A stretch of 64,000 nt of DNA from Dreissena polymorpha (Eukaryota; Mollusca; Bivalvia; Myida; Dreissenidae): positions 18,995,299-19,059,298 of the forward strand of contig NC_068366.1 in the NCBI RefSeq assembly GCF_020536995.1. Direction: 5' to 3'. The stretch's first letter is position 1, and every line of letters starts with the position of its first letter. The notes under the pieces were generated by a model that worked only from the letters and a program-made list of their open reading frames with translations, was not told where the DNA came from and searched no databases. Below, piece by piece: positions 23,701 through 34,095 of this stretch. Made by a program: the position numbers and the translations under genes.

Positions 23701-23994
23701 CATGGTCAACAGGGAGTTCTTATATCAGTCATGTGAGGAGGATGGTCATATTACTTGGAATCAACGTTAAAGTAATCATTTTTGGTAAAATCGAATTAGA
23801 ATCAACAAAACAAACAATTTGAAACCAAGATGTAATATATTTTAAACACAAAACGCAACACGAACAGCAAAAAACATTTTTTACAAATATTAAGCGCACG
23901 TGCTAATGGCGTCATTATTTACACGTCAAACGACAAAAGTAATATCCTTTCCCGCTAAAACTGCAGCTTTTTAGCGATTTTTTAATTAATTCTT

Positions 23995-24156
23995 TAGAAT
24001 CGGGGACGTTGTGGTACGATGAACAGAAAAACAGGTGACTGCCTGATATTTTTGTAATATATCAGGCTCGCATTGAATAAAATAACGGCTCGGCATGCCT
24101 CGCCGCTCTATTATTCTAATCCTTGCCTGATATATTACAAAACGATCAGGCAGTAA
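23995..24156. mobile_element. Hairpin MITE, second copy (left part; interrupted)
   Basis: Same family as 23505-23700: ttttgtaatatatcaggct and gcctgatatattacaaaac arms, and the right end caggcagtaa. The expected continuation cctgttnttctatatatc is found 4.35 kb away at 28509-28528, beyond the Harbinger element. The MITE end in turn abuts the truncated copy 2 exon. Confidence 0.75.
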
Positions 24157-24173
24157 TACATGGTTCACACCAA
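24154..24173. repeat. Harbinger left target duplication and TIR
   Basis: TAA at 24154-24156, then the terminal repeat 24157-24173 containing GGTTCACACCAA. The site was fixed by comparison with the uninterrupted MITE, in which cagtaacctg is continuous. Confidence 0.8.
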
Positions 24174-24179
24174 GGGCGC

Positions 24180-24760
24180 TTTAATTTCGCTTTAAAGCGG
24201 CGTACTAAGCGGCACCAAAGCGTAACACAGCTTGATTAAAGCGTCAGTGTCGTAATAGATCGTGGGGAAGCTTGAAGTAAAGCGGGTCATTTGGCATGAA
24301 CGCCAAAAAGAAGTAAACTGTCTAAAACATTTTGGCGCTCTGTCACGAATTGATTAAAGCGCCGAGAGCGTATCAAAGCTTAACAACCGTAACAAAACTC
24401 AGCAAAGCTTGACTCAAATCGTAGGAAAGCTTAAGAGAGCTTGGTTCAAAGCGTGGACCCCAGTCTTCACGGTCTGTCACCACTTGACACGCTTCGTTAA
24501 GATGTCTCAAGATTTGCTACGATCTTGCATGATGATCTGACACGAGGTTAGACGCTTTCATCAAGATCTGACACGCTTTGTTATGCTTTGTTACGTTTTC
24601 ATGAAGGACTCTCTCGCTTTCCCACAAATTGAGACGCTTTGATCAAGGATTGACACGTTTTGTTAGGCTTTGTTACACTTGGCAAGCTACCTCACGCTCT
24701 CTCACGCTCTTTCACGATCTCCTACGATACCCACGCTCTTTCGTAATCCCTATAAATAGC
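24180..24760. repeat. Harbinger left subterminal motif array
   Basis: Dozens of variants of AAAGCGTaa / AAGCTTga occur in forward orientation up to about 24465. They then occur inverted as cacgctttgttacg to about 24730. Arrays like this are commonly transposase or MADF/Myb binding sites; that role is inferred. Confidence 0.65.
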
Positions 24761-24959
24761 ACTTGAGTACCACTAATTGCATTGTTTTCAAACGAAGAAG
24801 AAGTATCCTGAACCTGAAAAACGACTAAAAAAAGACACAACGATAGGACCCAAGAGAGGTAGAGGTGCAGGAAAGAAGAGCCGGAGAGGAACAGGCATAG
24901 GCCAGGTGGCCTAAAGGACTAGGTGGTCTCCAACACCACCGCCGGCAGAAGATGAAGCC

Positions 24960-25934
24960 ATGCTGGTTCCAGAGCCAGAGCAGCCACAGCCTCACTCTGC
25001 AGGGGATCATCCCCCAGTCATCACACCAGTTCCAGCAGCAGCCGCCAGCAAAAAGCGTACGAACAAACCCTACTACTATGCAACACTAACAGATGCGCAA
25101 AAAGAAGAGGTCATTGACCGGCTAAAAGACAATCTCTCCATCTACTTAATGAGAAAGACAGATTATAAAGACCCGCAGCACAACGAGAAGCTATGGGAGG
25201 ACAAAGCTGCTGACATGGGTGCTGAGGTGGCAGCCCTAAAAACCTTTTACAATTCCAACCGTACCCAGATAAGCCGTCTCAGGAGGACTGTGGGGAAGTC
25301 GGGTGAGGGTACTGAGACAGTCGAGGACGTGTCTGCCGCGGACTAATGGTTGTTGGGGAAGTTCTCCTTCCTCAAAGACCACATCGTAACTGTGGAACGC
25401 AGAAACGTGGTGAGCATCGGTGTTAGAGGTAGAGAAACAACAGCAGTCATCATCCAGTCAGACTCTTGGTCAGAGTCCCAGTCTACAGAGTCCCCCTCTA
25501 ATACACTCTCCACAGAAAGTGTTGTCTTGAAGCAAAGTCTGATGGACTCTATGTCTGGCAAGAAAGGTGGTCCCTCCACCTTTGCGAGACATATAGATGA
25601 GGGTCTGGCACAGCTTCCTGGGGACATCAAACGGGCCACACAGATCAAGCTTATGTATGTGCTACAGGAGTGACAGAGGCAGGCTGGAGAGCGCCATGAG
25701 ATGTTCCAGCAGATGCCCACCATCCCACAGCAGCAGCAGCAACAGGTCGCCCCAATCCAGCCAATCCAGCCACAACGTCAGTCTTACCTACCAAGCTCCA
25801 CCAGTTGGCAGTACCCCCAAAAATGGTGTCCCAGAGTCACCAGTGGCAGCCTCCACCATCACAGTGGTCGACCCAGCAGATACCAGGTCAACAGCCCACC
25901 AGTGTCTAGGGCTCCCAAGACTATAATTACATGA
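24960..25934 (+). pseudogene. Harbinger MADF/BESS accessory protein
   Basis: One frame runs 975 nt with two internal stops, TAA at 25344-25346 and TGA at 25671-25673. In order it has a Pro/Gln-rich N-terminus, a MADF-type domain (TLTDAQKEEVIDRLKDN, LWEDKAADMG, ISRLRRTVGKSG), the FSFLKDHIV segment, an acidic Ser-rich linker, a BESS-like motif (LPGDIKRATQIKLMYVLQE) and a Gln-rich tail (PQQQQQQ). Harbinger elements encode such a second protein that binds DNA and helps nuclear import of the transposase. It converges on the transposase gene. The start at 24960 is the first Met in frame near the 5' end. The stops indicate decay; read-through is possible but unsupported. Confidence 0.85.
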
Positions 25935-26239
25935 GCAGCCAGTACCCTGCCCTGTACCCACAACCATCATCACAACCATCAATGAGCTCCACCAACATCC
26001 TGGACCTACGGGGGCAACTAGAGCCATGACACCCCTAGCAAGATCATCACCTTCACTAACAGCTACCAGATCCCAAGGTTACACTGCTGCTACTACTGAC
26101 AAGACCACAGACTCCCAGAACCTGAATGACTTTGTGAGCATAGCCATGAATACTGCAGGGATAAACACCAGGCCACCATATGCTGTAACCCAGTTGAGAA
26201 TTCCTCAATCTCCACTTGAAGATGATATTTACCTATGAC

Positions 26240-26795
26240 ATTTGAATTACCTATGAATGACATGAGATTGTGCAACAATTTATATTGTGTGGATAGTTGA
26301 CTTCGCCATGGACATCTTATGATTTGTAAAAAGTGATAATATTTGTGTTTTTTTGTTTGGTTCAGTTTGTTGCTTTTTGTACATATTGATTATATGTTTC
26401 TTAATAATAAAAAAAAATATAAAAGAGAATAATTTTGATAAATTTGAAAGAATGCCTTTATTTTCAAATAGAATGAAAAATACAATACAGATGTTAATTG
26501 AAAAAAAATAAAACAATAAAAGATACACACAATCATTTATGGCACATATCTAAATTTTCAATTAACTTGATTTCTTTTAATTTTCAAAGCTAATTTACAA
26601 TAACAATATTATCTGATTTTCACTGGAACAAAAATAATAAAGTCTTTATTTAAATTAATGACAAGCAGGTGAAATACATATAATAACAACAATAACATGA
26701 ATAATAATAGCATCTTTCAAAGTACACATATTTTAAAATTTAAAGTCAATATTACAAATTAATGTTCAAAATATTCACAACACATTAGTCTTCAT
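26240..26795. other. Intergenic spacer inside the Harbinger element
   Basis: AT-rich spacer between two converging genes with several aataaa-type polyadenylation motifs on both strands (for example near 26406 and 26507). Nothing else recognised. Confidence 0.5.
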
Positions 26796-26799
26796 CTTC

Positions 26800-27895
26800 A
26801 GTCTCCATCTTCATCATCAGCCGCTGAACAATTCCTCTCTTCCAATGCAGCAGGAAGTACAACACCAGCCTTTCTTTGCTGCCAGTCAACAGCACCCACT
26901 GGAGAGACAATTATGCCAGAGATGATCTCTCTGATGTCTGGCATCCACAGTGGCGAGGTTTCCCCTCGCAGGTGGATGTGGAACATCTTCCCAGTGAGGT
27001 CCATGTCTCCAGGCCCCTGGTACTAAGTTGTGCTCTTCATCCTCGTGGTCCACCTCATTGGCTGCTATCACCACCCTATGCCTCAACAGGTTGTGCAGTA
27101 CCAAAGCAGTCTCCACCAAATTTCTGACATTCTCTACTTCCCGTTCCAGTGTTCTCAGCAGGCACCTGAACCTGTTGGCCAGGATTCAAAAGGCATTGTT
27201 TACCACTCTTCTACCCCATGAGATCCTGTAGTTGCAGATTCTCTGCTCATTTGTCATCCCTCTTCTACTGTATGGTTTCATCATGTAGCTCTTCAGGGCA
27301 AAAGCATCATCGCCTAGGATGAAGTATGGCATGTCTGGCACAGTTTCTCCAGGGAGAGGGCATGGTGGGTGAAGCTCTATGGACTCAACTTCTAGGCATT
27401 CAAAGAGCTCAGAATCTGTAAATATCTGGGAGTCAGACAAGTGTCCTTTACATCCAAGCTTAATCCAGATGAACTTGTATTCTGCATCTACAAAGGCCAG
27501 CATTGGTATGGAGAAGAACCCCTTGTAGTTGTGGTTGAGATTGCCTGTGTTTGCTGGCTTCTTGATGGCTTTGTGCTTTACATCCAAGGCACCAACTGCA
27601 TTGGGGACATTCCACCTCTGTTCAAACTGCTGGGCAAGGTGTCTCCATGCTTCAGGGGTGGTAGGTGCGTTGAAAACCTCATATTTATACGCCTGTACAA
27701 TGGCCGTGCACACATCTGAAAGCAGCTCTGATATGGTGGAGATACCACATCTGAATCCATATGCCAGTGACCTACAGTTAACCTCAGATGTCTCAAGGTG
27801 GTTGCCAGCTTTCGGCCAGCTGGCAGGGAGTGCATGTAGTTAGTCTGCTGCTTCTGGATGACTGGTGCCACTCTTTCCAGGATATCATCGAACAC
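26800..27895 (-). pseudogene. Harbinger DDE transposase (DDE_Tnp_4 type)
   Basis: The N-terminal segment starts at 27895 ([34 protein letters not shown]). The frame shifts to the long frame 27713-27186 with [17 protein letters not shown] and [10 protein letters not shown], where Asp is the first catalytic residue. [11 protein letters not shown]-like and LGDDAF follow, where Asp is the second catalytic residue. The usual FGILANRFR is present but its Gly codon is TGA, just after VVNNAF. ILANRFRCLLRTLE and LVLHNLL follow, and the C-terminal GAVDWQQRKAG lies in yet another frame. So at least two frameshifts and one stop disable it. This enzyme would cut and paste the element in the nucleus. Confidence 0.88.
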
Positions 27896-28204
27896 CTCAG
27901 AGATAAATCTGGTGAAGTTTCTAGGTCAAACCCCCTTGTCTTTGCTGGTATTCCTCTCTCTCATCCGCCTCAAGGGTTAGGATATAGTTATACAACAGGG
28001 AGACAAACGTCATGTCTTCTTCAGATATATCATTCTCTGTTACATCTGGATCTTGTTGTTGTGTCATCGTGTTCTGGAGTCAAAGATGCAATGTTTTGTG
28101 GATCTGCTGCATCTTTATACAGGCTCTGGATCAAAACCGGCATAAAAATCGGCGATCTCAACATTTCCCAATACGTAACAGAGCGTAAAAATGCACAGCA
28201 GAGC

Positions 28205-28450
28205 TAGATAGTCGTATCGGAGCCTGATTTAAAGCGTCATAATCATAAAAGCGTTATAAAGCGTAATAAAGCTAATCAAAACGTGATTTCAAGCGTAACA
28301 AAGCCTGATCAAAGTTGGATACAAGCGTGACGAATCCTAACAAGTCGGGAAAAATTTCGTCCCCAAAGCGGCAACCAATTCGTATCAGAGTGTTTCAGAG
28401 CTTATCAGAGCGTAAGAGATCGTGATATTTTTGGAAAAGTAAACAAAAAT
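28205..28450. repeat. Harbinger right subterminal motif array
   Basis: Repeated aaagcgt / ataaagcgtaataaagc variants, the inverted counterpart of the inner left array. Same presumed role as a binding-site cluster. Confidence 0.6.
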
Positions 28451-28491
28451 GACGGCGCTTTGCTCGCTGATTTAAAGCGCGACATTCGCCG

Positions 28492-28511
28492 TTGGTGTGA
28501 ACTAACCATAA
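28492..28511. repeat. Harbinger right TIR and target duplication
   Basis: TTGGTGTGAAC is the inverse of the left terminal repeat core. TAA follows at 28509-28511, then the resumed MITE sequence cctgttattctatatatc. Confidence 0.8.
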
Positions 28512-28529
28512 CCTGTTATTCTATATATC

Positions 28530-28593
28530 TCTGATGAGACTCGTGAGTTGAACGCTGGATATAACATAGCAATAGTATGTCGAGTGAAACCAG
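28530..28593 (+). pseudogene. Copy 2: 3' part of MIB/HERC2 second-half exon
   Basis: Reads SDETRELNAGYNIAIVCRVKP and ends in phase 1 at g|gtaatg. It aligns with VDEVRRLQPGELMAVGCQVKT of copy 1 and SGELLAVGCRVKP of copy 3. The 5' half of the exon is missing and the hairpin MITE end lies directly upstream, so the exon was cut by that insertion or an associated deletion. Confidence 0.75.
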
Positions 28594-29934
28594 GTAATGT
28601 GCTCTATATCTTTGACGCTATTTATTTAAACAGTATTTGTAAATACTTCAAATTCTAATGCTAGTGTGTACTTCGAGTTCCATGAAATGTTTATCGTTTT
28701 CTTGTCATGTGATTTGGTCAACCTTAGAACGTATTTATTGTAAAGGAGAGACGCTGGATCGAAAGATGCATCTTGTTCAGTCTAGTGTGTAATGTTACGC
28801 ATGGACTCTTGCACATGTACGTGAAGAGTTCTCTATTAAAAGTTACTTTAAAGTTTTGCGTATTGTATAAACGTAGAAACTCCAAAACCGTTTTAAAACA
28901 AATGAACACACCAACTTAGTATCAATACTATGACATACATAATTATATTCATATTCCACACATCTTATTGTTAGTATCAATATCGTTAGTAAAGCGTTGG
29001 AAAGTACTATGCTTTTATGTTATACAGGTATTTTTATACGAAAAAATATGATAATATCGATTTCAAATTAAAGGTGCGTTGACACAATAGAAAACGTGAT
29101 GCTTACTAATTGCGCAGTTGCTAGATATTAAATAGAGTTGTGGTAAGTGGCAAGCTTCAAATTTGAACAAAAATATATATACACTCAATAATAACAGTAA
29201 ATAGTTGAAAGTTATTATTGATGCACTTGGCAAATACAGGTGACGAGGTGCATGGGAACAAAGTTGTCCCGGTTCGGCAGTTGATGACGTCATTTCGTGC
29301 CGTTGATTATAGCCGTGCCGTTGATTATAGCCGAAATTTAATAAACACGGCTTTAATCAACCAAATTCGCTGTAAAAGTGGGATAACATTAATTTAATAC
29401 CTGCTCATGAGGTTATATTCAGCACAAGAACATACCAGTGAGCGACGGATAACTGACAGACATGTGATTCATTTAAGTCTCGAAAACACACAATTAATTT
29501 TGATGTAGTTTTCTCTTTTCTAAAGCTTTAATTATCACTTAAGAGCATTTCGGATATTTGCGCATTTTAATATACAAACTTAGTGTTTTACTGTAAGTAT
29601 CATTCTCTGCATAATTTTTAAGGAATATCATTAATAGATAAAAAATATCTTTTAAAGCATACCAGTGTTAACTGCCCTAGACTTAGTGCTTCCGCACGGC
29701 AGTATGTACCGATAAGTGTACTTATGGGGCTAAAATGTGTGGCTCGATCAAGCATGTTAACAAAGCCGATAAATAATGGATGGAATTGTATGTTAATTGG
29801 AAGGAGTTTAAAATGGGCTCTGTTTATAATGGCGTGTAAGTGGGGATAAGCGGGATTTTGAAACTCTATCATATTCCGGGATAAGTCTATAACATAAGGC
29901 TAACATGATTATGTATTCGCGGTATTTCTAATGT
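28594..29934. other. Non-coding stretch between copy 2 exon and duplicate B
   Basis: No exon seen. The downstream MIB exon expected for copy 2 (RHGKF-like) was not found. It contains a perfect 18-bp tandem pair, gtgccgttgattatagcc, at 29297-29332. Confidence 0.45.
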
Positions 29935-32425
29935 AGTATGCATTTGAAAGACATTGGCATGTAATTCTGTTATACATTAGTGAAAAGTCGACACGTATTT
30001 TTCTATTTCACGTCTCTATATCATATGAAGAAACATCTTCTCATTTATTTGCTGTATTTGTTCAATCAAGCACAAACTAAAATATGCCTGCTATGATCTC
30101 AAAGATGCTATCAAAGAATAATAATATTGCTTTGATTGCGCTCAAAGTCTCGTACAAGATTGCGTTGCTGAACAGGGTATTGTAATCAGGGGAGCGCTTG
30201 ATCATGAAACCAAAGCAATCTTTACTGACAGCAAGACGTGAAAGCAGTGGCGCTAAACGTGCGTATATCTGGTAAATATAGTATCAGATGTTATAAAACG
30301 ATCACTTAATTATGTAACATATATGTAAATAATTCTCTATATGTAGTTAAGCATCTCTGAGACGTGCGTCTTTTCTTCAGTTTATTTTTTTATAAATACG
30401 ATGGATACGAATACGAAGACAATGGCGAAGACGATTTTCTAAAAAACACAAATTCATTCAAATTATATTACGAATGTTAATCAATCTTAGATAATAATAA
30501 GTATTATTCTAACAACTCAATTCCATTAACTTAAAACGTGTGTAAGAATAATTGAACGAAAAGCATATCGTTACATACACAATTCAATAAATATATAACA
30601 ATTAATTAATTAATTAATTAATTATAATAAATAATTACCGATTAAATATAATAATAATATCAAAATTCACCTGATGTCGCGATAGCAGACGAAGCCGCGC
30701 GAAATAGAGTAACGTAGGTTCTTTTAATATCTAAAATTAAATAAATACGTGTGCATTATGTTCGAAAACAAGCATACCTGCGTGGATTAGATTATGAACT
30801 TGACCTAATAATAAGGAAAACTAATTCCTTTCAAATGTTTTTTTTTATTTAAGGAAAACGTCTATTATTCAACTAAAACTACACGGCTAACATGGACACT
30901 AGAACTCAAGATAATATCCCATAGATCACATCTTAATATCGCTTTATTAAATATATATATATTCAAAAATTATACATTTATTAGACGCAATTTAATGCGT
31001 GCAGGTTGCGTTAGCACTAACATTGTTTTAAGGGTCCAGAAACGGGTATCAACGCTAGATATTTATAGACAAACAGTACATTGTGAGCACCAGCTTTCTG
31101 AGAATATCATATTTATTGTCGTTCTTCGATAACTGTCTCAACCAACTAACAACTAAACAATTATCTTAAAATTATAAACCTATATGATTTACATATGGAG
31201 TCGATTTGTTTGCTTTTGTGATAATACCGAGAACAATGTTTTATCAAATGATATACTTTAAATTTTCACGAGCGCCTATAAGTCGCATTCAACTATTGTT
31301 ATTTAAAATTGCGTTAAAAATAATCGATACATGCGAAACCAAAGAGCCTAGATGTTTAGATGGAAATTATAATTTCGCAACGAAGACGATGTAAGTATTT
31401 ACTCATGCTTGATATCCACTTACACATGGCAATATTTATGATTGTATCTGATGATTTGATTAACGAAGAACAACGTCTGGGTGTTAAAAGATTTATAATA
31501 ATTCCCTTATATGTATAATACTTTCAGAGTGGCATTGGACAAAACTTAGAAAACGTGAATATAAACAAAGGGTATAATTTCTTAGAGCACGCAAGTATTT
31601 TATGCAACGCAAAATAGAATGTATTGACATGAGTCCAACAAAAGACATATGTTTTAAAACATATGAGCGATAGTTTCAACGCATAATCATTGACAGTATA
31701 TGTAAGACAACGACACGAGGAAGTGATACGTTGTGGAATGTATGGTAAGTTTTAATGTGTGTTTACCAAAATATGTCTAATACAGTAAAATACAAGAAAT
31801 CATTTGACTTTCCTTTTGTATGGTAACGTTTATGTTTATGTCATTAGGTCGAAATTCTAATAAATACATACACGAATAACGATGAACTTGAAATGCAAAT
31901 ATACCGAAAATGCCATAATTAATCGTACATTTGTGTGTAATCTAAACATATTACAGTGTTACACATCAATTTTTCATTAATGGCCAATTTTTTAAAGTTT
32001 AAAATTGACTATGTCACAGGGACATTACATGTTTATATTTAATAGTTAACAAATATTGGCAAGATTGTGTACGTTTAAAAATAAGTATGTTAAAAGATTG
32101 CCGAATATATATTAAGAACACATTTTGGTAACATTTGTTTGGTAGTACCATCGGCATTTTATGCTTATCTGTTTTGTTAAGGATTTAAACCTGAAATGAA
32201 CGTCGCGTCAGTTTTCCGTTTACGTGTTTAAAACTACTAACAGTTGCTGGAAATCCTTACACGATAGAATACCAATACGACATACAATACGTCAAATGCT
32301 AACGTCGTGTACAGGCTTTTACCACAAGTATAATCATTTCGGGCAAACAACTACAGATTACCAGGTTGAATTATTCTTTCCCTAATACAAACGTACATTT
32401 TCATACAAATTAAAATGAAAAATAT
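29935..32425 (+). repeat. Segmental duplicate B (non-coding)
   Basis: Direct-orientation partner of 17925-20345, about 12 kb downstream, with the same order of landmarks throughout. A short (aatt)n microsatellite at about 30600-30625 is private to this copy. The pair suggests a tandem duplication that also made gene copies 1 and 2. Confidence 0.8.
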
Positions 32426-32429
32426 ATAC

Positions 32430-32590
32430 TACTATCAGTATTCGCAGGTAATTAGATAGGTGTTCCATCGACAAAGTAAGTCGGTCCCACGATATAGTTT
32501 ACTCGATCCCACGAGTTAGTAAGTCATTTCCTCGAGGTAGTATGTCGTGGGAGCGATTTGGAAAAAAAGAGGAGTGCATTAAAAAAAAGA
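32430..32590. repeat. Cgagttagtaagtc repeat fragment
   Basis: Short related blocks (agtaagtcggtcccacgata, cgagttagtaagtcatttcc, cgaggtagtatgtcgtggga) recur within 100 bp. The style suggests a fragment of a dispersed element; no ends were defined. Confidence 0.35.
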
Positions 32591-33124
32591 GAATTGTATG
32601 TCACCTCTATGCCACCGTTCCATTCTGAAAGTTCAATCGACGTTGTGGTTTGCTCTTATTTCAAAACGAGGCTCCACTAAAGATACACAACTTTGTGTCC
32701 GAATAGGAAGAGGTCTGATTGTGGATTTATTTATTTCTGAACATAACATCGTTTTGTCCTCAATTACGATGAATTTTGGTCAGTTTTTTAATCTTCAAAT
32801 ACAAGTTATAATTGGTAGGAGGATGCATGATGCAAGTAAAACAGGTAATTTGATAATGTAATATATTTTCGCGACCCTATAAATCTGTCAAATATATTGA
32901 CAGCATAATAACACTGTTGAAATTAATCATCCCAAAATGTGAACTCTATCAATCCAACTGATTATGCTTAGTTTGAATCATGTACGTGCAGTTTCTGCGG
33001 TATAATGCTTACAATTATGCTTAATGACTATTTAACTGTGTAAAAACGATAAGCAAACAATGCCTTCAAAGTCATGTCCAGCATTTTTAAGGTAGCAAAA
33101 ATAAGGTACTGAAGGAGATTTAAT

Positions 33125-33550
33125 TTTGTTAACCAGGTTTTCCGAAGGAAAATACTGGTTATTGGATTGGCGAATGTCGGCGGGCGGGCGAGCTGGCGGG
33201 CGGGCGTAACAAGCTTGTCCGGGCCATAACTTTGTCGTTCATTGTGAGATTTTAAAATCATATGGTACACTTGTTCACCATCCTTAGACGGTGTGTTTGG
33301 CGAAAGAATTACGTCGATATCTCCAAGGTCGAGGTCACACTTTGAGTTCAAAGGTCAAAAATGGCTATAAATGAGCATTTCCGGGCCATAACGTCAATAT
33401 CTCCAAGGTCAAGGTCGCCACTACTAAAAATAGGTTTATTTTTAAACAAAGGGGGTTAATTATAAACAATCAGTTCAGTTTGAGTTGTCTCCCTTTATTA
33501 GACTTTTTTACCACATCAAAACCTGGTTTTGTGACAATATTGTCCCTTGT
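33125..33550. repeat. Aaccaggttt-bounded repeat
   Basis: Starts aaccaggttttccgaagga and ends acctggttttgtgacaatat. A GC-rich ggcgggcgggc core and ccaaggtcaaggtc motifs lie inside. It resembles dispersed molluscan minisatellite elements. It overlaps no supported exon. Confidence 0.5.
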
Positions 33551-33856
33551 TTAACTAATGGACTTGATCCAGAGAAAAATGACTCATTCATTTAAAACTT
33601 TTTATATGTCAACAATTTTCATTGCTTCAATATGTTCATATATTTTACATAAGGGAGAAACAGTATTTGGACTTATTAGACATTCCTATTATTTTAGATA
33701 TACTTTACCTGACTGATTGATATTAACCAGATTCGTTGAATGTAAGTTTTTATTTGTTGGGAAATAATGAATTCAGACAACGAGAATATACTTTTAATGC
33801 ATTTTATAAAGAAATGATACAATGATGCATATTAAACATGTTTTAACGACACAAAT

Positions 33857-34095
33857 TTATATAAAAAAAAACTGGTTCTTATAATTTCTTAGACTGTTCA
33901 CGGCTCGTTTGTACACAATTATCAGAATTTCGCGAATCCGTTTTATAACAGTTATGAAAACTCTGCGACTCGTTTGTTTTACAAAGTGAGGGTCCAAAAG
34001 CCGCTTCACAAAGGCAGGAAAAAAGCCCCTTAATTCTCTTGAGCCGACAACCCGTACATCCACATCAAGTACGATCGGCCGAGCTGCATTTGTAC
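33857..34095 (-). CDS. Candidate terminal exon of copy 3
   Basis: After ttgttcag, in phase 1, a 79-codon frame runs to a stop: ARPIVLDVDVRVVGSRELRG, FFPAFVKRLLDPHF, FITVIKRIREILIIVYKRAV. The phase fits the donor at 37301. No domain is recognised and its similarity to the copy 1 exon 11942-12018 is slight, so membership of copy 3 is tentative. Confidence 0.4.

Larger units (their letters stand above)
24157..28508. mobile_element. PIF/Harbinger DNA transposon, nearly complete but decayed
   Basis: A 4352-bp element flanked by TAA at 24154-24156 and 28509-28511, the 3-bp target duplication typical of PIF/Harbinger. Terminal repeats share GTTCACACCAA with a few mismatches further out. It carries the two genes usual for the superfamily, converging: a MADF/BESS DNA-binding protein on plus (24960-25934) and a DDE transposase on minus (about 27895-26800). 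Both subterminal regions hold arrays of short AAAGCGT-like motifs. Both genes have lesions, so it is presumably not autonomous now. It inserted into a hairpin MITE that itself lies in the exon region of gene copy 2. Confidence 0.9.

Noticed and set aside
26876-28207. Plus-strand frames across 26.9-28.2 kb
   Set aside because: Shadows of the minus-strand Harbinger transposase.
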